From NCBI GenBank assembly GCA_025458865.1, contig JALORP010000021.1, positions 1 to 42,534 of the forward strand: DNA of 42,534 nucleotides. The letters run 5' to 3'. This document shows positions 9,030 through 15,375 of this stretch, in pieces. Origin of the DNA: Steroidobacteraceae bacterium. GTDB lineage: Bacteria; Pseudomonadota; Gammaproteobacteria; Steroidobacterales; Steroidobacteraceae. A program made the position numbers and the translations under genes. Below the pieces are notes generated by a model, which was given only the letters and a program-made list of their open reading frames with translations, did not search any database and was not told where the DNA came from. The stretch's first letter is position 1. Every line of letters starts with the position of its first letter.

Positions 9030-9436
9030 GTGACGCACCCGGCCGCCTCGTTCCCGTACCGACCGCCGAAACGGCGGAGTTCTGGGACGCTTGCCGCCGC
9101 CACGAGCTCGTGCTGCAGCGCTGCCACGGCTGCGGGCAGGTGCAGTTCTACCCGCGCGTGCTCTGCGGCGGCTGCGGCAGCCGCGAACTCGGCTGGGCGC
9201 GCGCCAGCGGCCGCGGCGTCGTGAAGAGCTTCAGCATCGTGCGCCGGCCGGTCTCGCCCGCCTACGCGAGCGACGGACCCTATGCGCTGCTGCTGGTCGA
9301 GCTGGAGGAAGGCCCCACGATGATGAGCACGCTCACGGGCTGCGAGCCCGGGCGCGCCTTCGTCGGCATGCCGGTCACGGTCGCCTTCGACGACTGGCCC
9401 GAGGGGGTGACGATGCCCCGGTTCCGGCCTGCGTGA
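9026..9436 (+). CDS. DUF35 OB-fold protein with zinc ribbon, partner of thiolase-like protein
   Basis: 136 residues. An N-terminal helix (ETAEFWDACRRHELVLQRC) leads into a rubredoxin-like zinc ribbon with Cys33, Cys36, Cys47 and Cys50, then an OB-fold (SGRGVVKSFSIVRRPVSPAY, then GPYALLLVELEEG). DUF35 proteins bind acyl-CoA and form obligate complexes with thiolase-like enzymes. The ATG overlaps the upstream stop (ATGA at 9026-9029), so the pair is translationally coupled and probably made in equal amounts. Confidence 0.9.
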   Translation: MSDAPGRLVPVPTAETAEFWDACRRHELVLQRCHGCGQVQFYPRVLCGGCGSRELGWARASGRGVVKSFSIVRRPVSPAYASDGPYALLLVELEEGPTMMSTLTGCEPGRAFVGMPVTVAFDDWPEGVTMPRFRPA

Positions 9437-9466
9437 CCTGGCCCGGCGGCGGGCCCAGCCGCAAGC

Positions 9467-9916
9467 TCAGCTTTCGGCAGCGCCCGCGGTTCTTGTACAC
9501 GGGGTGGGAAGGTTGACGACCTTGCCCACGTCCTCGCGCTCGACCACGGCGCCTTCCACGCACTCGAGGCGGCCCTCGACCGTGGCGCCGCACTCCATGT
9601 ACAGCTTCCGGTACAGGATGTTGCCGGTGATGCGGGCCTTGGACTGCAGCTCGACGAAGTGCCCCACTTCGAGATCCCCGTGGATGGTGCCGTTGATGAC
9701 CGCGTCATGAACCTTCACGGAGCCCCTTATGCTGCCCTTCTCGCTGACGACCAGCAGGCCGCCCTGTCCGCCCCGCGCGCATACGCTGCCCTGGATGCTG
9801 CCGTCGACCCGGAGTCCGTCGGAGATGAACACGTCGCCCTGGATCTCGACGCCCTCGGCGACCAGGCTGGTCAGGCGGCGGACCTCGATGGAGGGGTGCT
9901 GCTTGCGGCGGAACAT
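9467..9916 (-). CDS. Bactofilin
   Basis: 149 residues. Bactofilins polymerise without nucleotide into membrane-associated filaments that localise peptidoglycan enzymes and shape cells. The central region (about 20-125) has the short-period beta-helix pattern with recurring Gly and Val/Ile positions: GVEIQGDVFIS, GSIQGSV, GSIRGSVKV, GTIHGDLEV, ARITGNILYRKLYMECGATVEG. The short N-terminal tail with a Phe/Arg/Lys start (MFRRKQ) resembles the membrane-targeting tails of the family. AAGGAG lies just before the ATG. It is the last gene of the ParA/M23/coiled-coil/bactofilin run; M23 endopeptidases are known partners. Confidence 0.93.
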   Translation of the reverse strand: MFRRKQHPSIEVRRLTSLVAEGVEIQGDVFISDGLRVDGSIQGSVCARGGQGGLLVVSEKGSIRGSVKVHDAVINGTIHGDLEVGHFVELQSKARITGNILYRKLYMECGATVEGRLECVEGAVVEREDVGKVVNLPTPCTRTAGAAES

Positions 9917-9931
9917 GGCGACTCCTTGCGT

Positions 9932-10294
9932 TCAGTTACGCGGGGCCGCGCGGGGATTGCCCTTGGCCCGGTAGAACTCGACCTGGCTCGTCATTTCGAC
10001 GACCTGGGCGTTGAGGTCGGCAACCTGCCCTTCGAGCGCGGCTCGCGTGGCGCGCTCGACATCCATCTCGACGCGCAGCTGGGCCAGCTCGTTCCTGAGC
10101 GCGGTGTTCTCGGCCGTCAGCGCGCCGGACCGTGCGAACGACGATCCGGCTCCGCCGAACTGCAGCAGGAGGAGCGCCGCGGCGATCGCGAAGCAGGTCG
10201 CGAGGGCCATGCCGCGCACTGGCAGCCGTGACACCGGCACGAGCTCGATGCGCGCCTGGGTCAGGAGCCTCGGTGAGCGGGTCGCCACGGCCAT
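9932..10294 (-). CDS. Single-pass membrane coiled-coil protein linking M23 peptidase and bactofilin genes
   Basis: 120 residues: a short basic N-terminus, one membrane helix (about 29-46, ALATCFAIAAALLLLQF), then a heptad-rich coiled coil (about 58-108, with TAENTALRNELAQLRVEM) and a short tail. This topology puts the coiled coil in the periplasm. Its start overlaps the stop of the M23 gene (TGATG at 10294), so the two are coupled, and bactofilin follows after 15 nt. I do not recognise a named family. It could be an adaptor holding the endopeptidase near the bactofilin filament, or a short relative of DUF6776 proteins; both are guesses from context. Confidence 0.8.
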   Translation of the reverse strand: MAVATRSPRLLTQARIELVPVSRLPVRGMALATCFAIAAALLLLQFGGAGSSFARSGALTAENTALRNELAQLRVEMDVERATRAALEGQVADLNAQVVEMTSQVEFYRAKGNPRAAPRN

Positions 10295-11211
10295 CAGCGC
10301 GAGGCACCCGGCAGGACTTCGGCGAGGTAGGGACCCGGATCCACGCGGCGGCCGTCGCGGATGACCTCGAAGTGCAGGTGGGGGCCGCTCGACCGGCCGG
10401 TCGAGCCCACGAGGGCGATTTCCTGCTGCGGCATCACGACGTCACCGACGCGCACCAGCAGCTTCGACGCGTGGCCGTAGAGCGTCGACAGGCCGTTGCC
10501 GTGGTCGATGACGACGGTCTGGCCGTAGGCGCCTTTGTAGCCCGCCGCCACCACCCGGCCGCCGCCGCTCGCCAGGATCGGCGTGCCGCGCGGCGCGGGG
10601 ATGTCGAGGCCCGCGTGCCGCGCCAGCTGCCCGGTGAACGGATCGTGGCGCAGGCCGAAGACGGAACTCACGCCGACGCCCTCGCCCGCCACCGGCACGC
10701 GCGACGGGAAAGCCATGGTCTGCATCACCTGCCCGGCAGCGGAATCGGCCAACTGGCCGAGCGCAGACTCGAGCGCGAACAGCCGCATCTCGGCGAGCGC
10801 CAGCCCCGTGCCGTGGTCGTCGGCCGCCTGGAACGCCGCGGGCAGCGTGCCGACCGCGGCGATCTGCAGCAGCGGTCCGCCGGCCGGACCCGTGACTTTC
10901 CTCGGCTCTAGGGGGCTGGCCTCGGGCGCAAGGCCGAGTCGCTGCGCGAGCGCCGCAGCCTCGCTCTCGAGCTTCGACAGCCGGCTGGCAAGGACGCCGA
11001 CCCGGCCGACGAGGGCCCGGCCCTCGGGATCCTGGATGTCGAGGCGCGCGGGCGCCGAAGATTCGACCTGCGCGAGGCGGTAGCCGACGCCCATCGAGGC
11101 CGCGGCCAGCAGGAGCGCACCCATGCCGGCCAGCAGCGCAAACGACCGCGCGTTGACGGTGCGGGTGCGTGAGCCTGCGAGAGGCCCGGCGGAAATGATG
11201 ACGAACGCCAC
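10294..11211 (-). CDS. M23 family murein endopeptidase, membrane-anchored
   Basis: 305 residues. A membrane helix near 24-44 is followed by a coiled-coil segment (about 62-92) and a C-terminal LytM/M23 domain (about 180-300) that cuts peptidoglycan cross-links. Zinc ligands and catalytic residues are intact: His199 and Asp203 (HAGLD), His247 (LYGHASK), His278 and His280 (GPHLHFE). FGLRHDPFTG precedes the first motif as usual. The start is GTG 11211 with GAGG about 10 nt upstream; the N-terminal FVIISAGPLAGSRTRTV segment is typical of this subgroup. It lies upstream of a coupled coiled-coil protein and a bactofilin, as M23 peptidases often do (for example csd1-ccmA in Helicobacter). Confidence 0.94.
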   Translation of the reverse strand: MAFVIISAGPLAGSRTRTVNARSFALLAGMGALLLAAASMGVGYRLAQVESSAPARLDIQDPEGRALVGRVGVLASRLSKLESEAAALAQRLGLAPEASPLEPRKVTGPAGGPLLQIAAVGTLPAAFQAADDHGTGLALAEMRLFALESALGQLADSAAGQVMQTMAFPSRVPVAGEGVGVSSVFGLRHDPFTGQLARHAGLDIPAPRGTPILASGGGRVVAAGYKGAYGQTVVIDHGNGLSTLYGHASKLLVRVGDVVMPQQEIALVGSTGRSSGPHLHFEVIRDGRRVDPGPYLAEVLPGASR

Positions 11212-11331
11212 GGCGTGTTACCTCGCTCGGTCGGCGCTGACTTACTTACCCCGGCAGGAGCGCCCAGTACAGGCGAGGCTCCCGGTCCGGCCTCAAACTG
11301 TGATCGGCGGCACATCCGCAGGCCGATAAAG

Positions 11332-11351
11332 CTGTCGCCAGCTGGCGACAG
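11332..11351. repeat. Perfect 20-bp palindrome between the parA-like and M23 genes
   Basis: CTGTCGCCAG followed by its exact reverse complement. It lies 61 nt after the ParA stop and 120 nt before the M23 start. On the minus strand it is followed by CTTTAT, so it could end parA transcription, but the perfect dyad also fits an operator. It is unlike the known parS consensus. Confidence 0.7.
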
Positions 11352-11372
11352 TGCGTGAAGCAGCGGAGACGG

Positions 11373-11408
11373 CGCTCGCGAGCGATGCGATGCACGGCCC
11401 GGCCGTGC
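11373..11408. repeat. Two further short palindromes at the parA-like 3' end
   Basis: CGCTCGCGAGCG (11373-11384) is a perfect 12-bp dyad. GCACGGCC-C-GGCCGTGC (11392-11408) is a 17-nt inverted repeat ending 4 nt from the ParA stop codon. With the 20-bp palindrome they form three dyads in 77 nt. Short GC-only dyads arise easily at this base composition. Confidence 0.5.
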
Positions 11409-11412
11409 CAGG

Positions 11413-12189
11413 CTACTTCGCCGAAGGCCTGCCTGGCCCTTCCAGCGGATCGAGCCGGGACGCCACCTCCTGCCAAAGGTCGGCGAAGCGCCGGGAGGCT
11501 TCGCTGGCAGGCGCGAAGGACGGCAGCGGCGCGCGCCGCACGCTCATGCGCTCGATGTCGCTCCAGTACGGGATCTCCGTGGCGAGCAGCATCGGGAAGC
11601 GCTCGCGAGCCTCGGCGACGAGCTGCTCGTGCAGCGACTTGCGCCGGTCCACCATGGAGAAGAACGGCAGCAGCCTGAGATCGGTCCAGCCCTCGCGGTC
11701 CACGAAGGCGAACAGCTGCCCGATCATGCGCAGCGACAGCGGCGACGGCAGCGTCGGCACGGCGATCGCATCCGCCGCTCTCAGCACGTTCTCGGTCAGC
11801 AGCGACGCGCCCGGCGGGCAGTCGAGAACCAGCAGGTCGTAGTCCTGCTGCAGCGGCCGGCTCATCCGGAGCAGGCGCCGCGTCGGGTGCTTTTTCGCGT
11901 CCAGGTGAACGTCGAAGTTGCGGTAGGAGAAGTCGGCCGGGATCAGGTCGAGGCCTTCCCACGCCGTCGAAGCGACGATCTCGGGGAGCTCGATCTTGCC
12001 GCTCACGAGCCGCCTGGCCGCGGCACGGTCGTCGGGCTCGCCGCGCAACACATACGTCGCGCCACCCTGCGGATCGAGATCCCACAGCACGGTGCGCCAG
12101 CCGGCCTGCGAGGCGAGGTAGGCGAGGTTGACGGCGGCGGTCGTCTTGCCGACGCCACCCTTGATGCTCGAGACGGCGAGGGTCTTCAT
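11413..12189 (-). CDS. ParA-family ATPase
   Basis: 258 residues. A MinD/ParA-type ATPase with the deviant Walker A motif KGGVGKTT (residues 10-17), Walker A' region WDLDPQGGAT (36-45) and the Walker B-like LLVLDCPPG. Such proteins dimerise on ATP and position DNA or protein cargo. No ParB gene is adjacent, so it is an orphan rather than the chromosomal parAB pair; positioning of an envelope machine is possible given the M23/bactofilin genes downstream on the same strand. ATG 12189 is preferred over GTG 12195, two codons upstream, because TGGGGC sits at a better distance. Confidence 0.88.
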   Translation of the reverse strand: MKTLAVSSIKGGVGKTTAAVNLAYLASQAGWRTVLWDLDPQGGATYVLRGEPDDRAAARRLVSGKIELPEIVASTAWEGLDLIPADFSYRNFDVHLDAKKHPTRRLLRMSRPLQQDYDLLVLDCPPGASLLTENVLRAADAIAVPTLPSPLSLRMIGQLFAFVDREGWTDLRLLPFFSMVDRRKSLHEQLVAEARERFPMLLATEIPYWSDIERMSVRRAPLPSFAPASEASRRFADLWQEVASRLDPLEGPGRPSAK

Positions 12190-12301
12190 GGCCACGCCCC
12201 ACTGCCAGGTCCCGCAGCCACTTTAGCTGCGCAAACCGAGACTTTCACGGCCGCCTCCGGGAGTAGGATCCAATCGTCCGACAGGATTCGCCTGGGGCAC
12301 C

Positions 12302-13627
12302 ATGGAAAGGGCACGGGAATCGTTCTTTGCCCGCTACCGGCTTTGGCTGGCGCTGTCCGGTGTAGCGGTCCTGGGGTTCGTGTTGTGGTTTGCCGCCGAC
12401 CTGTGGCGGCCCCTGCCGACCCGTAGCTTCGTGATGGCCACCGGCGTGCCGGGAGGCGCCTACGAGGCCGTGGCGAAGCAGTACCGGGACATACTCGCCC
12501 GAGACGGGATCACGCTCGAGTTGCGCCCGAGCGAGGGAGCCACGGAGAACCTCGGCCTGCTTCTCGACCCCGACTCCGGGGTCAAGGCCGCCTTCGTGCA
12601 GGGCGGGGCCGCGCCCGAGGCCGCCCCCCGGGAGCTCGTCTCGCTCGGAGCGATGTTCTACGAGCCGATGTGGCTGTTCGTGCGCCGCGAAGAGCCGCTG
12701 CGGTCGCTCGCGGCCCTGAAGGGCCTGAGGGTGTCGATCGGGAAGAAGGGCAGCGGCAGCCATGTCGTGGCGATAGCTTTGCTCAGGCTCAACGGCATCG
12801 CGCCGGGCGACCTCCAGCTGGTGGAGCTTGCGCCGAACGAGTCGGCGGACCAGCTCGAGGCCGGTCAGCTCGATGCCGCCTTCATGACCATCGGCTGGGA
12901 AGCGCCGGCGGTGCGCCGGCTGCTGAGCGCGCCGGGCATCCTGCTGGAGGGTTTCCCCCGGGCCGATGCCTATGTCGCCCTGTATCCCTTCCTCAGCAAG
13001 CTGACGCTACCGATGGGTGTGGCGGACCTCGCGACCAACCGACCTCCCGAAGACGTGACGCTGGTGGCCACGAAGGCCATGCTCGTCGTCCGGCGGGACC
13101 TGCATCCGGCCTTGCAGTACCTGCTCATGCACGCGGCGATGGAGATCCACGGCCGGCCAGGCGTATTCCAGGCCGCAGGCCAGTTTCCGTCGGCCGAGGA
13201 AATCGACCTGCCGCTCAGCGAGGAGGCCCGCCATTTCTACCTCAATGGTCCTTCCTTCCTGAAGCGCCACCTGCCCTTCTGGATGGCCGAGATCGCCCAG
13301 CGGATCCTGCTCGTGCTGGTCCCGCTGGTGGGCATCCTCTATCCACTGTGGTCTGGCCTGCCGCAGCTCTACCGCTGGGAAATGCAGCACCGCATCTACC
13401 GGCTCTACGGCGAGCTCAAGTGGATCGAGCGCGAGCTGCGCGAGGCGCCGCAGGGTACAGGGCGCGACGACCTGCTGCGGCAGCTGGCCGCACTGGAGGA
13501 TCGCGCGAACCGGATGCGCCTGCCGAACGCCTATGCCGGGATGGGCTACACGCTGAAAATGCATATACGTATGGCGCGCGAAGCGCTCTTCGCAGACGCT
13601 TCGCGCAGCAGGCCAAACGCTTCCTGA
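12302..13627 (+). CDS. TAXI-family TRAP solute-binding protein with membrane anchors at both ends
   Basis: 441 residues. The core (about 43-300) is a TAXI periplasmic binding domain: FVMATGVPGGAYEAVAKQYRDIL opens it, then LELRPSEGATENLGLL, FVQGG, the LKGLRVSIGKKGSGSHVVA block and LDAAFMTIGWEAP. Instead of a cleaved signal it has an N-terminal membrane helix (13-31) and a second one near 336-356 (ILLVLVPLVGILYPLW), then a cytoplasmic helical tail rich in Arg/Glu. No TRAP permease gene is nearby. It may therefore sense a carboxylate ligand and signal through the tail, or serve a distant permease; neither is shown. The SYLF gene starts 10 nt after the stop. Confidence 0.85.
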   Translation: MERARESFFARYRLWLALSGVAVLGFVLWFAADLWRPLPTRSFVMATGVPGGAYEAVAKQYRDILARDGITLELRPSEGATENLGLLLDPDSGVKAAFVQGGAAPEAAPRELVSLGAMFYEPMWLFVRREEPLRSLAALKGLRVSIGKKGSGSHVVAIALLRLNGIAPGDLQLVELAPNESADQLEAGQLDAAFMTIGWEAPAVRRLLSAPGILLEGFPRADAYVALYPFLSKLTLPMGVADLATNRPPEDVTLVATKAMLVVRRDLHPALQYLLMHAAMEIHGRPGVFQAAGQFPSAEEIDLPLSEEARHFYLNGPSFLKRHLPFWMAEIAQRILLVLVPLVGILYPLWSGLPQLYRWEMQHRIYRLYGELKWIERELREAPQGTGRDDLLRQLAALEDRANRMRLPNAYAGMGYTLKMHIRMAREALFADASRSRPNAS

Positions 13628-13637
13628 GGAAATTCCG

Positions 13638-14222
13638 ATGACCGCCAGCTGGCACTCGATGGTCTCAATCCGCTCCGTGGCGATCGCCCTGTTGCTGTCC
13701 GTGGCCCTGGCGCCGGGTGCCTTCGCCGCAAGCACGGCCGAGAAGAAGGCCGACGTGGACAAGATGGCCCAGGACACCCTGCAGCGGCTGTACGCCGTCC
13801 AGCCGGCGGCGAAGAAGGCCATCAAGAACGCCGCAGGGTACGCGGTGTTCAGCGCCTTCGGCGCCAAGATCATGATCGCGGGCGGCGGCAGCGGCTCCGG
13901 CGTGGCCGCGTACAAGGGCTCGGGGCAGAAGGTCTACATGAAGATGGCCGAGGTGCAGGCCGGCCTCGGCTTCGGCGTCAAGAAGTTCCGCCTCGTCTGG
14001 GTGTTCGAGAAGAAGGCGGACCTGGACAGCTTCGTGAACTCGGGCTGGGAGCTCGGCGCGCAGACCTCGGTGGCGGCCAAGGTCGGCAGCCAGGGCGGCG
14101 CGTTCGCAGGCGCGATGTCCATCAAGCCCGGCGTCTGGCTCTACCAGCTGACCGACGACGGCCTCGCGCTCGAACTCACCGCCAAGGGCACGAAATACTA
14201 CAAGGACACGGAACTCAACTGA
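13638..14222 (+). CDS. Secreted SYLF/YSC84-domain protein
   Basis: 194 residues. Signal peptide 1-30 (hydrophobic core IALLLSVALAPGAFAAS) and a SYLF/YSC84 domain thought to bind lipids. Seen: DTLQRLYAVQPAAKKAIKNA, AGYAVFSAFG, a Gly-rich AGGGSGSG stretch, VYMKMAEVQAGLGFGVKKF and a C-terminal KGTKYYKDTELN. AGGA lies upstream of ATG 13638; ATG 13659 would also leave a good signal peptide. It probably shares a message with the TAXI gene. Function in bacteria is unproven. Its last 8 nt overlap a decayed reading frame on the other strand. Confidence 0.88.
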   Translation: MTASWHSMVSIRSVAIALLLSVALAPGAFAASTAEKKADVDKMAQDTLQRLYAVQPAAKKAIKNAAGYAVFSAFGAKIMIAGGGSGSGVAAYKGSGQKVYMKMAEVQAGLGFGVKKFRLVWVFEKKADLDSFVNSGWELGAQTSVAAKVGSQGGAFAGAMSIKPGVWLYQLTDDGLALELTAKGTKYYKDTELN

Positions 14223-14350
14223 TCGGGACCGGCGGCGGCAGCAGGTACAGGGCCAGGGCGAAGATCAGGCAGACCGCCAGCACCCGCGCGTCCGCAAGCC
14301 GGCGCCACGATCATCAGCGAGGCCAGGTTGCCGACGATCGGCACCGCCGG
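14215..14350 (-). pseudogene. Decayed C-terminal end of a membrane protein gene
   Basis: On the minus strand one frame reads PAVPIVGNLASLMIVAPA (14350 to about 14297). A second frame, shifted by one base, continues RLADARVLAVCLIFALALYL, then LPPPVPIS and a stop at 14215-14217. Joined, they look like the last 45 residues of a transport protein. A TAG (14351-14353) blocks the frame upstream and no start exists, so only a frameshifted tail remains, squeezed between the SYLF gene and ppk2. Parent family not identified. A chance hydrophobic reading cannot be excluded. Confidence 0.5.
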
Positions 14351-14387
14351 CTACCGATACACCGCGTCGCTCGCCCGTTCGCGCTCG

Positions 14388-15242
14388 TCAGAAGACTTCC
14401 TTGACGTACTTGTACGGGTAGTCGGGATCCTTGTAGCCGTGCGCCTTCTGCCGCTTAGGCAGCGTGATCTTCTCGCGGGGCAGGTCCTCGTAGGGGATGT
14501 GCTTCAGCATGTGCGTGATGATGTTGAGCCGCGCCTTCTTCTTGTCGTCGGAGCGCGCCACGTACCATGGCGCGAAGCCGGTATCGGTCGCCTCGAACAT
14601 GTCGTCGCGCGCGCGCGAATAGTCGTACCAGCGGCTGTAGGACTTCAGGTCCATCGGCGAGAGCTTCCAGATCTTGCGGCCGTCATCGATGCGCGCCTTG
14701 AGCCGGCGAGTCTGTTCCTCTTCGCTCACCTCGAGCCAGTACTTGAGCAGGACGATCCCGGATTCGACGATCGCTTTCTCCACGAGCGGGACGGCCTTGA
14801 GGAACTTCCTCACCTGGTCCTCGGGCGTGAAGCCCATCACCCGCTCGACGCCGGCGCGGTTGTACCAGCTGCGGTCGAAGATCAGGATCTCGCCCGCGGC
14901 GGGCAGGTGCGGCAGGTAGCGCTGGATGTACATCTGGCTCTTCTCGCGGTCGCTCGGCGCCGGCAGCGCCACGACCCGGAACACTCGCGGGCTGGTCCGC
15001 TCGGTGATCGCCTTGATGGTCCCGCCCTTGCCCGCACCGTCGCGGCCCTCGAAGATGATGCACACCTTGAGGCCCTTGGCGACCACCCATCGCTGCAGCT
15101 TCACGAGCTCGACGTGGAGCTTCTTCATTTCCTTGTCGTAGTCCTTGCCCGACAGCGTCGTGGACTCACCTTCGACCGTGGCGGCCTTGCCCTTTACGCG
15201 GGCGCCGGCAGTCGTCCTGGACTTGCGGACCTTCCTGTTCAC
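14388..15242 (-). CDS. ppk2: Polyphosphate kinase 2
   Basis: 284 residues from GTG 15242. PPK2 enzymes move phosphate between polyphosphate and nucleoside di/monophosphates, usually making GTP or ATP from polyphosphate. Walker A GRDGAGKGGT (66-75), the lid-side region with RVVALPAPSDREKSQMYIQR, and Walker B FDRSWYNRAGVERVMGF (from 122) are all intact; YWLEVSEEEQTRRL and the KIWKLSPMDLKSYSRWYDYS segment are family hallmarks. One-domain length and motifs fit PPK2 class I. An ATG ten codons upstream (15272) gives a poor N-terminus, while the GTG has a perfect GGGAGG 7 nt before it. Confidence 0.94.
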   Translation of the reverse strand: MNRKVRKSRTTAGARVKGKAATVEGESTTLSGKDYDKEMKKLHVELVKLQRWVVAKGLKVCIIFEGRDGAGKGGTIKAITERTSPRVFRVVALPAPSDREKSQMYIQRYLPHLPAAGEILIFDRSWYNRAGVERVMGFTPEDQVRKFLKAVPLVEKAIVESGIVLLKYWLEVSEEEQTRRLKARIDDGRKIWKLSPMDLKSYSRWYDYSRARDDMFEATDTGFAPWYVARSDDKKKARLNIITHMLKHIPYEDLPREKITLPKRQKAHGYKDPDYPYKYVKEVF

Positions 15243-15249
15243 GACCCAT

Positions 15250-15255
15250 CCTCCC
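15250..15255 (-). promoter_or_regulatory. Shine-Dalgarno that fixes the GTG start of ppk2
   Basis: GGGAGG on the minus strand, 7 nt before the GTG at 15242. It lies inside the longer reading that would begin at ATG 15272, which argues that the longer start is not used. Confidence 0.7.
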
Positions 15256-15363
15256 GGAAAGAATCCAGTCAATCGCTGGCAGTCTAGTCCACCACCACCG
15301 CCTCCCGATTGCGGTGAACCGAGACCCGCGAGCTTTGCGGCTGAACCCGGCTCGTCCGTCCGC

Positions 15364-15369
15364 TACCAT
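15364..15369 (+). promoter_or_regulatory. Candidate -10 box for leaderless start of the MscS-type gene
   Basis: TACCAT followed by 6 nt and then the ATG at 15376. CTGAAC (15341-15346) sits 17 nt upstream as a weak -35. No Shine-Dalgarno sequence precedes the ATG. Confidence 0.35.
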
Positions 15370-15375
15370 CCGCCG

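Noticed and set aside
11212..11412. parS centromere site for the ParA-like protein
   Set aside because: No match to the known parS consensus and no ParB gene nearby; only unspecific GC-rich dyads are seen.
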